A stretch of 12,858 nucleotides of DNA, from contig DATLFO010000197.1 of assembly GCA_035541035.1 (NCBI GenBank), positions 1 through 12,858 on the forward strand. The letters run 5' to 3'. The position numbers were made by a program, and so were the translations under genes. Below are positions 5,513 to 11,305 of this stretch, one piece after another. Each line of letters opens with the position of its first letter. Position 1 is the stretch's first letter. The notes under the pieces were generated by a model, which searched no databases, had not been told where the DNA came from, and saw only the letters and a list, made by a program, of their open reading frames with translations. The DNA is from DASWHR01 sp035541035. GTDB taxonomy: Bacteria > Actinomycetota > AC-67.

Positions 5513-6370
5513 CTAGGCGCGAAACAGCGCCGCGTGGTCGCGGACCCACGTTGCGACGCCGCGGGGCTCGCGGCCGGTGACCGCTCGGACGGTGTCGGTG
5601 GGTTGCGCCTGGGCCCCGTCGCGCAGGAACGGGAACAGATGGGCGAAGTGCGTGACAAGCCAGGCCGGCAGGCCCATCTGCTCGAAGGACTGCCGCGCGG
5701 CCTCGTCGGGGACCGGGACGAACTCCACGGTCCCGCCGATCGCAGAGGCGAGCTCTTTGGCAACCTCATCGTAGGTTACGGCCTCGGGGCCGCTAAGCGT
5801 GAGCGTGCTGCCGTCGTAGTCGCCGGTCGTCAGCGCGACGGCGCCGGTCGCGCCCGTATCCCGCGGGTCGATCATCGCGATCTTGGCTCCGCCCAGCGGT
5901 GCGATCAGCATGCCTCTCTTCGCGACCGTCTCGGCCGAGGCGAGCAGATTGGTCATGTAGAAGTAGGACTGCAGCACGACCGATTCGACGGCGGACTCGC
6001 GCAGATGCTTCTCGATGCGTGCGTTCCAGTCGAACGGCGGCCGCGGCGAGCCGATCTCGGCGGCGACCGTCGAGGCCTTCACGATCTTGCGCACTCCCGC
6101 CGCGACGGCCACGTCGATCACGGCCGTCTCGTGACCCACTTTGCCGGGATGATCGGCCGAGGACAGGAATATCGCGTCGGCTCCCTCCATCGCGCGTGCG
6201 AGCGAGGCCGCGTCGTTGAAGTCTCCAACGGCAAGCGCGACGTCCGGCCCGAGCCGCTCCGCGGCCTGTCCGGGATCGCGCACGAACGCGCGGCACGGGA
6301 TTCCGCGCGCCGACAGCTCGGCGACGACGGCGCTTCCGACGTTGCCGGTCGCTCCGGTTACCAGGATCAT
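5513..6370 (-). CDS. NmrA/SDR-like NAD(P)-binding protein
   Basis: A 285-residue atypical short-chain dehydrogenase of the NmrA / NAD(P)H-azoreductase-like group. The dinucleotide loop is GATGNVG (6-12) right after the first strand MILVT, and Arg31 after the second strand (FVRDP) suggests NADP(H). GDFNDAASL (49-57), VRKIVKASTVAA (93-104) and EKHLRES (120-126) follow the family pattern. The Tyr-x-x-x-Lys active site of classical SDRs is not visible, so it may be a reductase of a different kind or a redox sensor. ATG 6370 is chosen because GGAG lies 9 nt upstream; ATG 6376 would be only 3 nt from it. It follows the methyltransferase by 13 bp and is almost surely co-transcribed with it under PadR control. 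Confidence 0.82.
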   Translation of the reverse strand: MILVTGATGNVGSAVVAELSARGIPCRAFVRDPGQAAERLGPDVALAVGDFNDAASLARAMEGADAIFLSSADHPGKVGHETAVIDVAVAAGVRKIVKASTVAAEIGSPRPPFDWNARIEKHLRESAVESVVLQSYFYMTNLLASAETVAKRGMLIAPLGGAKIAMIDPRDTGATGAVALTTGDYDGSTLTLSGPEAVTYDEVAKELASAIGGTVEFVPVPDEAARQSFEQMGLPAWLVTHFAHLFPFLRDGAQAQPTDTVRAVTGREPRGVATWVRDHAALFRA

Positions 6371-6383
6371 GATCATCCACTCC

Positions 6384-7238
6384 TCAGCGAGATTTCGCAG
6401 CGCGCACCAGCCACGCGCTCGCAGGGAACAGCACTCCGTCCGGGGTCTGGCGACCGGCGAGCGCCTGCCGGAGGCGGTGCAGCGCGTCGCGGCGGGTCGC
6501 ATCGTCGAGGTCGGCGAGCAGCCCGGTCACGATGCTCAAACGCGTGGCGCCTTCGAAGCCGCGTTCGGCGTCGGCGCCGAACCGCATCGGCTCGTCGACG
6601 GACTCGAGATCGAGCTCCTCGAATCCGGCCTCGGTCAGGATGCGTTTGACGCGATCCGGATCGGCAAGCGAGACCGGCGATGGCGCGTCCGGTGGCGGTT
6701 CGGGCAGATCGCGTCCGGCGGCCAGCGCGTCGCGCACGCTCGTGATCCATTCGTTGCGGCCCATCTCGCGCCAGACCATCAACGCAATCCGCCCACCCGG
6801 CCGCAGAGCCCGCGCGACGTTGCCGAACGCGGCCACCGGATCCGAGAAGAACATGCACCCGAACCGGCTGACGGCGATGTCGACCGAGGCCGGCTCGAAC
6901 GAAAACACTTGAGCGTCGCCGTGCTCGAAGCAGACGTTCGCGAGTCCCTCCTCGGTCGCGCGCTGCCGTGCACGCGCGATCATGCGTGACGACAGGTCGA
7001 TGCCGAGCGCCGACCCCTCGCGCGCCGCTCGCGCGGCTTCGCGGGTGGACTGTCCGCAGCCGCAGCCGATGTCGAGCACCTGATCGGAAGCCCGGATGGC
7101 CGCGGCCCGGCTCAGGTGAGGAGCGAGGCTGCGGACCGCGTCGTTGTACCAGTGCTCGTTGTCGGTCCAGTTGTCGCCCTCGGGTCCGTCCCAGCCGCGC
7201 GCCTGGTCGACGTTCGCGATCGCGCTCCCCGATCCCAT
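6384..7238 (-). CDS. class I SAM-dependent methyltransferase
   Basis: A 284-residue methyltransferase. Motif I is VLDIGCGCGQ (54-63), Asp81 at the end of the second strand (GIDLSSRMIARAR) would hold the SAM ribose, GDAQVFSF (107-114) is the adenine-side motif, and FGCMFF (126-131) with ALRPGGRIALMVW (144-156) follows. This pattern is that of the Methyltransf_11/25 group acting on small molecules (UbiE-like); the substrate is unknown. A strong GAGGAGG ribosome binding site lies 5 nt before the ATG at 7238. It is the first gene of a two-gene operon with the NmrA-like protein and diverges from the padR-type regulator across 50 bp. Confidence 0.85.
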   Translation of the reverse strand: MGSGSAIANVDQARGWDGPEGDNWTDNEHWYNDAVRSLAPHLSRAAAIRASDQVLDIGCGCGQSTREAARAAREGSALGIDLSSRMIARARQRATEEGLANVCFEHGDAQVFSFEPASVDIAVSRFGCMFFSDPVAAFGNVARALRPGGRIALMVWREMGRNEWITSVRDALAAGRDLPEPPPDAPSPVSLADPDRVKRILTEAGFEELDLESVDEPMRFGADAERGFEGATRLSIVTGLLADLDDATRRDALHRLRQALAGRQTPDGVLFPASAWLVRAAKSR

Positions 7239-7248
7239 CCCGCCTCCT

Positions 7249-7266
7249 CATCGAGCAAGCTCGATG
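7249..7266. promoter_or_regulatory. perfect inverted repeat in the padR/methyltransferase gap
   Basis: CATCGAGC-AA-GCTCGATG, two perfect 8-bp arms around 2 bp. On the methyltransferase mRNA it would form a hairpin whose 3' end touches the GAGGAGG ribosome binding site. It is either a second operator or a translational control hairpin for the methyltransferase; sequence alone does not decide. Confidence 0.5.
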
Positions 7267-7268
7267 CT

Positions 7269-7287
7269 ATAGTCCCCTAGGGACTAT
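7269..7287. promoter_or_regulatory. candidate PadR operator overlapping the padR promoter
   Basis: ATAGTCCC-CTA-GGGACTAT, two perfect 8-bp arms around a 3-bp centre at 7278. The overlapping TATAGT (7268-7273) is a good -10 box for the regulator gene, whose ATG begins one base after the repeat. There is no ribosome binding site between, so the regulator's mRNA probably has a very short leader. A palindrome in this place, next to a PadR-type gene with a divergent operon, is the classic position for an autoregulatory operator. Confidence 0.65.
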
Positions 7288-7288
7288 C

Positions 7289-7927
7289 ATGCCGTCAAGA
7301 GGGAATTCGCGGCCGCCCGCCGGCTTATTCGGCGTGCTGGGCCTGCTCGCGGTCCGACCGATGAGCACCTACGAGCTCGCAACGCACTTCGACCGGTCGC
7401 TCGGCCGGATGTGGCCGCGAACCCGCAGCAAGCTGTTCGAAATGCCGAAGCGGCTGGTCGAGATGGGCTTCGCTCGTGCCGCCAAAGGTGCGACCGGACG
7501 GCGCGCCAAGACCGTCTACACGATCACGCCGAAGGGCCGTCGGGCGCTCGCGGCGTGGCTCGCCGAGCCGGGCGGCGGGCCGGTCATCGAATTCGAGGCC
7601 CTGATGAAGGTCTTCTACGGCGACCAGGGCGGTCGCGACGCGATGATCGCCAATCTCGAGGCGGCCAAGGACTGGGCGCGAGAGCAGATCGACGAGCACA
7701 TCGAGGTGGCGCGGACCTACCTCGAGGGTCGCGGTGCGTTCCAGGATCGCGCGGCCATCAACCAGATTACCGGCCGGTTCCACGTCGAGCTTGCGCTCAC
7801 CGTTCATCGATGGGCCACCCGCTCCTTGGCGACCGTTCGCACGTGGCCGGCGGATCCGCGTGAAGCCGAGATGAGCCGCGCGGCGCTCGAGGACGTGCTC
7901 CGCGAGCTGGAAGTGGCACGGGAATGA
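7289..7927 (+). CDS. PadR-family transcriptional regulator
   Basis: A 212-residue protein. Residues ~12-75 form the PadR winged helix: LFGVLGLLAVRPMSTYEL is the first helix pair, the recognition helix lies around SLGRMWPRTRSKLFEMPKRL, and the wing is GRRAKTVYTITPKGRRAL. The remaining ~135 residues are helical (NLEAAKDWAREQIDEHIEVA) and match the C-terminal dimerisation domain of the AphA-like, long-form PadR subgroup. PadR proteins are mostly repressors released by small phenolic or drug-like ligands; the ligand here is unknown. The divergent methyltransferase/NmrA operon and its own gene are the probable targets. The start at ATG 7289 directly follows the palindrome; no in-frame ATG gives a better ribosome binding site. 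A terminator begins at the base after its stop codon. Confidence 0.88.
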   Translation: MPSRGNSRPPAGLFGVLGLLAVRPMSTYELATHFDRSLGRMWPRTRSKLFEMPKRLVEMGFARAAKGATGRRAKTVYTITPKGRRALAAWLAEPGGGPVIEFEALMKVFYGDQGGRDAMIANLEAAKDWAREQIDEHIEVARTYLEGRGAFQDRAAINQITGRFHVELALTVHRWATRSLATVRTWPADPREAEMSRAALEDVLRELEVARE

Positions 7928-7957
7928 GAAAGCGGGGCCCGATCGGGCCCCGCTTTC
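7928..7957. terminator. bidirectional terminator between padR-type gene and DUF6458 gene
   Basis: A perfect 15-bp palindromic stem with GAAAGCGGGGCCCGA (7928-7942) as its left arm and its exact complement at 7943-7957. AAA and TTT at the outer ends of the arms give a short T run on either strand. It starts right after the regulator's stop codon and ends 11 bp from the stop of the convergent gene. Confidence 0.8.
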
Positions 7958-7968
7958 GTTCAGGTGTC

Positions 7969-8184
7969 TTAGTGTCCGTGCGCGTGTCCGTCGGAAACGC
8001 GAGTCTCTCGCGTGCCGAACCAGGATGACCAGAACAGCGCCGACAGCAGCAGCGCCACGCCACCCACGATCATCAAGATCACTCCGATGGTTCCGATGTT
8101 GAATCCTTCGGCGTCTGCGGTGACCGCGAAGCGAAGGATCGCACCCAACGCGATGAGCACAACTCCGATCCCGATACCGGGCAT
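7969..8184 (-). CDS. DUF6458-like small membrane protein
   Basis: A 71-residue protein with two membrane helices: about residues 2-20 (PGIGIGVVLIALGAILRFAV) and about 29-50 (IGTIGVILMIVGGVALLLSA). The pattern MxGIG..L.A.GAIL.FAVTA...G...TIGVILMIVG.V.L..S..FW is the one I know for DUF6458, found in Actinomycetota. The tail after the second helix is hydrophilic and ends GHAHGH, which might bind metal. The function of the family is unknown. ATG 8184 is preceded by AAAGGAGAT, an excellent ribosome binding site; an in-frame ATG at 8232 has none. The gene appears monocistronic. The 194 bp between it and the next gene (8185-8378) hold no further ORF; I found no convincing promoter in them. Confidence 0.75.
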   Translation of the reverse strand: MPGIGIGVVLIALGAILRFAVTADAEGFNIGTIGVILMIVGGVALLLSALFWSSWFGTRETRVSDGHAHGH

Positions 8185-8378
8185 CGATATCTCCTTTCTT
8201 CGGGTCGTCTCGTGCTTGGTGTAGATCCCCACTCCCGGCCTCGCCGAAACCCGCTCCGCGGATGCGAGGATTCGTCGGATCGATCAATGCGGGCCTCGAA
8301 AATTGTCGAATCGCTCGCAGGAGCCGCCTTCCCTTTGAGCGAAGTTGATCGGAAATGAGACAAAACCGGGAGGGAAGC

Positions 8379-9854
8379 ATGCTCAAGCGATTGTTCGTCT
8401 CCGCCGTCGCGGTGGCGATGCTGGTGCCGTTCGGCGGCGCGCAGGCCGCACCGATCGACACGTGGCCAGTCACCCACGGCATCGACTGTCTGAACGATCC
8501 GTTCAACCCGACCCGCTCGGACGGCACCAAGGACCCGGCCGGCGATCCGCTGCCCGGCACGGCCGCCTGGATCGAGCGCGACCGGCAACGGCTGGAATGC
8601 GACAACCAACGTGATCACGACCGCCGTTACCACCCCCACAACAGCTTGAACTCGGGCCGGTACGGCGAGGACTGGTACCGCAACCCGCATCGCTTCGACG
8701 GCCGTCGCTGGCGCTACGACTACATTGCCGCCGACGCGCAGGGTCTGTACGGCATCCCGGGTGTTCCCGCGGCCGAGATCTTTCGCCCGTGCAAGCCGCT
8801 CACGTGTCTGAACAAGCCGGCCGAGCTCGAGCGCTTCGCGCCGCCGTACCCGGTCGTGGTGATCCATCACGGATTCATCGCGCAGATGACGCATCACCGC
8901 TTCAACGCGCAGGTCTACGCCGAGGCCGGCTATATGGCGATCGTCGTCAACGGCATCCACCCGGTGACCGGTGTGCCGAACGTGCAGGACTCCGCGAACG
9001 GCGCGCAGGTCCTGGACTGGCTCGCATCGCCCGCCAGCGGCGAGATCGGCCGCCAGGCGGACCTGAGCCGCGTGGCGATGGTCGGTCACTCGCAGGGCGC
9101 TGCCGCGGCGCTGAGCAACCAGGGCGATCCGCGCGTGGATGCGATCGTCGCGTGGGACGGCGGAGATTCGATCTCGGATCTGAACTGCAAGGACGGGAAC
9201 CCGTGTGCCCCGGTCATGTATCAGCGCACCGACGGGGCGTTCAGCGCGCCGCAGGCGACCGCGCGCGCCGGGTACCCCGCGACGCGTGAGCGTGGCGTGC
9301 CCACCTACCTCGAGCATAAGGCGCGCGACATGAACGTTTACCACATCACGATGCGCGCCTCGAACCACATCGACTGGAACGGCAACGGTGTCGGCTCGCT
9401 GGCCGGCAGCCGTCTCGCCGAGCCGTGGATCAACTACTACACGCTCGCCTGGCTCGACCTGCATCTGCGGGGGCAGCTCGTTCGTGACGGGAACGGAAAC
9501 ATCGTCACGCAACACGGCCGCTCGGCCTGGGACGAGCGCTGGTTCCGTCAGGGGATCGTCAACCGGGCGTTCAACATGCTCACGTCGAAGCGGTTTCTCG
9601 GCGGGACGATCGACAAGCACAACATCAGCCAGGGTTTCTACGACCCGGTGCAGATGGCGACGTCGGGTGACCCGCTGTTCGGCGGAAACGTTCCATACCA
9701 GATCGAGGACCTGTGGGTGGTGGATCGCCTCTCGCCCGAGTTCCGCAACCTGTGCTCGCTCACTGTGCCGAACTACGTCACGGGTGGAACCCTGGCCACG
9801 GCCGACACCGGCGTTGCCGGCGACATTCGCTTGACCGGCTGCCCCGTGCTGTAG
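8379..9854 (+). CDS. large secreted alpha/beta hydrolase (chlorophyllase/PETase-like core)
   Basis: A 491-residue exported protein. Signal peptide: MLKR, hydrophobic FVSAVAVAMLVPFGG, cut after AQA (residue 23) or A24. Residues ~25-150 are a polar extension without a recognised domain. The hydrolase core starts at YPVVVIHHGF (157-166), has the nucleophile Ser238 in MVGHSQGAAAAL, a probable acid at Asp260 (VAWDGGDS) and base at His330 (ASNHID). The long C-terminal half (NYYTLAWLDLHLRG, then ~120 residues) is unusual for a simple esterase. Eight cysteines (37, 74, 138, 143, 270, 276, 459, 488) suggest up to four disulfides, fitting secretion. The substrate could be a polyester or lipid; not determinable here. 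The ribosome binding site GGGAGGGAAG precedes ATG 8379; ATG 8355 in frame lacks one. A long minus-strand open frame opposite it is only its shadow. Confidence 0.8.
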   Translation: MLKRLFVSAVAVAMLVPFGGAQAAPIDTWPVTHGIDCLNDPFNPTRSDGTKDPAGDPLPGTAAWIERDRQRLECDNQRDHDRRYHPHNSLNSGRYGEDWYRNPHRFDGRRWRYDYIAADAQGLYGIPGVPAAEIFRPCKPLTCLNKPAELERFAPPYPVVVIHHGFIAQMTHHRFNAQVYAEAGYMAIVVNGIHPVTGVPNVQDSANGAQVLDWLASPASGEIGRQADLSRVAMVGHSQGAAAALSNQGDPRVDAIVAWDGGDSISDLNCKDGNPCAPVMYQRTDGAFSAPQATARAGYPATRERGVPTYLEHKARDMNVYHITMRASNHIDWNGNGVGSLAGSRLAEPWINYYTLAWLDLHLRGQLVRDGNGNIVTQHGRSAWDERWFRQGIVNRAFNMLTSKRFLGGTIDKHNISQGFYDPVQMATSGDPLFGGNVPYQIEDLWVVDRLSPEFRNLCSLTVPNYVTGGTLATADTGVAGDIRLTGCPVL

Positions 9855-9873
9855 CCGCACCCTGCGGCGGCAG

Positions 9874-9913
9874 GAGCCGAGTTGCCGGACGAAACCTTTC
9901 GGCAACTCGGCTC
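9874..9913 (+). terminator. terminator-like hairpin after the secreted hydrolase
   Basis: GAGCCGAGTTGCCG (9874-9887) pairs perfectly with 9900-9913 over 14 bp with a 12-nt loop. The following TCTGTCTG is only moderately T-rich. It starts 19 bp after the stop codon. A smaller CCGCA/TGCGG hairpin (9855-9867) lies between. Confidence 0.6.
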
Positions 9914-9972
9914 TCTGTCTGCCCGGGTCCTGAGCCCTCGACCTGGGCGGGGGTGGGGGGTGCCTCTCGGAC

Positions 9973-10090
9973 ACCCTGTGCAACCAAGTTGCAAGGGCGT
10001 TGATGCCGTTATCCGGTAGATGTTCCGCTCCGGCACGCTTGGGGTGGCCGCGAAGCGGAATGCGATCTTTGCAACTTCGTTGCACAGGGT
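9973..10090. repeat. 118-bp element bounded by 22-bp inverted repeats (MITE-like or paired operator)
   Basis: The left end (9973-9994, starting ACCCTGTGCAAC) and the right end (10069-10090) are inverted copies that match at 21 of 22 positions. Each end is itself a palindrome (GCAAC-CAA-GTTGC on the left, GCAAC-TTC-GTTGC on the right). Inside, TTCCGCT (10023-10029) and AGCGGAA (10054-10060) form a further inverted pair, so the single strand would fold into a long hairpin. It encodes no credible protein and shows no clear target-site duplication. It lies in a 356-bp gap (9855-10210) without genes. Confidence 0.6.
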
Positions 10091-10142
10091 CGTGGCAACT
10101 CAAGGCTTTGGGGGTATGGAGCCCTGCGCCGGTTCGGGCGCG

Positions 10143-10196
10143 GCGGTCTCTGCCTGGCGGTCTCTGCCTGACGGTCGGCCCGGACGGTCGGCCCGG
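10143..10196. repeat. two adjacent tandem duplications
   Basis: GCGGTCTCTGCCTG occurs twice in a row (10143-10156, 10157-10170), directly followed by ACGGTCGGCCCGG twice in a row (10171-10183, 10184-10196). All copies are exact. The two units share a CGGTC...GCC core and may descend from one repeat. They lie just beyond the 3' end of the convergent FMN reductase gene. Confidence 0.8.
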
Positions 10197-10210
10197 TGTC
10201 TGGCTGACGG

Positions 10211-10957
10211 CTAGCGGCGGTGCTCGGGGTTGGGGAAGTCGGGGCGGCAGCCGGCATCCCATTCGCTGCGCTGGTTGCCGTGCGCGGGGATGCCGCCGGC
10301 GTCTTTGATCATGCGCGCGAGGTGCATCAGGTTCCAGGACATGAACGACGTGTTGCGGTTGGCGAAGTCGTTCTCGGGACCGCCCGATCCGGGATCCAGA
10401 TAGGACGGGCCCGGTCCGGCCTCGCCGATCCAGCCCGCGTCGGCCTGCGGCGGGATGGCGTAGCCGAGATGCTGCAGCGAATAGAGGATGTTCATCGAGC
10501 AATGCTTGACGCCATCCTCGTTGCCGGTGATCAGGCAGCCGCCCACCCGTCCGTAGTACAGGTACTGACCCTTGTCGTTGAGCTCACCCGATTGCCCGTA
10601 GAGGCGCTCGATGACCTTGGTGCATTCCGACGACTTCTCGCCGAGCCAGATCGGTGAGCACAGCACAAGAATGTCCGCGGCCTGGACCTTCGCGAAGATG
10701 CCGGGCCAGTCGTCCCGGTCCCAGCCGTGCTCGGTCATGTCGGGGTAGACGCCCGGCGGAATGACGTGATCGACCGAACGGATCATCTCGACGTCCACGC
10801 CGTTGCGTTGCATGATCTCGACCGCTATCCGTGCGAGGCCCTCGGTATGCGAGACCTGGGGCGACTTCTTGAGCGTGCAGCTGATAAACACCGCACGCAG
10901 ATCGGAGAAGTCGCGCGGGCGGTCTTTGGGCGCATCGTTGCGTTCGCTGGGCGTCAC
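10211..10957 (-). CDS. NADPH-dependent FMN reductase / flavodoxin-fold oxidoreductase
   Basis: A 248-residue flavodoxin-fold protein. The first strand and phosphate loop are VFISCTLKKSPQVSHTEGL (23-41), a second FMN-contacting segment is LVLCSPIWLGEKSS (97-110), and a third is GCLITGNEDGVKHCS (140-154). The order matches the NADPH-dependent FMN reductase family (flavodoxin family proteins of 200-250 residues), which reduce quinones, nitro or azo compounds or metals with bound FMN. The physiological substrate is unknown. The C-terminal ~70 residues (GPGPSYLDPGSGG, later HLARMIKDAGG) are also usual in the long members. The start is a GTG at 10957, chosen because GAGGAGGGA lies 3-5 nt upstream; the frame stays open to 11068 but without another ribosome binding site. 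No operon partner is seen. Confidence 0.82.
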   Translation of the reverse strand: MTPSERNDAPKDRPRDFSDLRAVFISCTLKKSPQVSHTEGLARIAVEIMQRNGVDVEMIRSVDHVIPPGVYPDMTEHGWDRDDWPGIFAKVQAADILVLCSPIWLGEKSSECTKVIERLYGQSGELNDKGQYLYYGRVGGCLITGNEDGVKHCSMNILYSLQHLGYAIPPQADAGWIGEAGPGPSYLDPGSGGPENDFANRNTSFMSWNLMHLARMIKDAGGIPAHGNQRSEWDAGCRPDFPNPEHRR

Positions 10958-11103
10958 GTTCCCTCCTCGGCCGGCCGCTTCTGTAGTCCTCTCGGCCGAG
11001 ATATCGTTACACGTCCCCCGCGCGCGCTCCGGCCCGACACCAGCAGCGTCTTCAGGACGCGCACCCACGTTCCCGGATGACCGAAAAATGAGGGTCGTAC
11101 CCC

Positions 11104-11133
11104 TTGACCGGCTTTTGCCGCTTCGAGTAGGTT
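11104..11133 (+). promoter_or_regulatory. candidate promoter of the secreted protease
   Basis: TTGACC (11104-11109), an 18-bp spacer, then TAGGTT (11128-11133). The -35 matches at five of six positions, the -10 at three including first and last. The spacer contains a small perfect inverted repeat (CGGC-TTTT-GCCG, 11109-11120) that could bind a regulator. Transcription would start near 11140, about 165 nt before the ATG. Confidence 0.5.
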
Positions 11134-11198
11134 GCTTGCCTTAGTCAGCCTCGAAGTGTCCCGATCACATTTGAGAGCGCGAGACCCCCCCCGTCCCG

Positions 11199-11242
11199 GG
11201 CGGCTCCTAGCAGAGGGAGCGCCGTCCTCATCCAGGACGCCC
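11199..11242 (+). promoter_or_regulatory. stem-rich 5' leader of the protease mRNA
   Basis: Two adjacent hairpins: GGCGGCTCC (11199-11207) with GGAGCGCC (11216-11223, one bulged G), and CGTCCT (11223-11228) with AGGACG (11234-11239). GGGCG (11198-11202) could alternatively pair with CGCCC (11238-11242), enclosing both. It does not match a riboswitch class that I recognise. It ends about 50 nt before the ribosome binding site and could be a cis-regulatory RNA or an mRNA-stabilising leader. Confidence 0.3.
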
Positions 11243-11305
11243 CCTCACCGTCTTGCCATTCCCCGTCAAGCAGTCCACCCGTATCTGCTCAGGCAGGAGG
11301 AACGA

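Larger units (their letters stand above)
10958..11305. other. 348-bp divergent intergenic region with promoter and structured leader
   Basis: This gap separates the FMN reductase from the secreted protease. It holds the reductase ribosome binding site, a candidate housekeeping promoter for the protease (11104-11133), a run of eight C (11185-11192) and a stem-rich leader (11199-11242). Open frames across it on either strand have no ribosome binding site or family resemblance and are not annotated. I could not place a convincing promoter for the reductase. Confidence 0.6.

Noticed and set aside
10092..10117. A second sigma-B-like match on the plus strand (GTGGCA, 14 bp, GGGTAT).
   Set aside because: The -35 is poor (three of six) and no plus-strand gene follows; the nearest gene is convergent.
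8079..10502. An 807-codon open frame on the minus strand, the longest in the window.
   Set aside because: It runs opposite the secreted hydrolase in high-GC codon shadow, its translation is low-complexity Arg/Ala/Val-rich with no motif, and the plus-strand gene has a signal peptide, catalytic motifs and a ribosome binding site.
11140..11300. A c-di-AMP (ydaO-type) riboswitch in the protease leader, since these occur upstream of secreted wall enzymes in Actinomycetota.
   Set aside because: The conserved sequence blocks that I recall for that class are not visible; only generic GC-rich stems are present.
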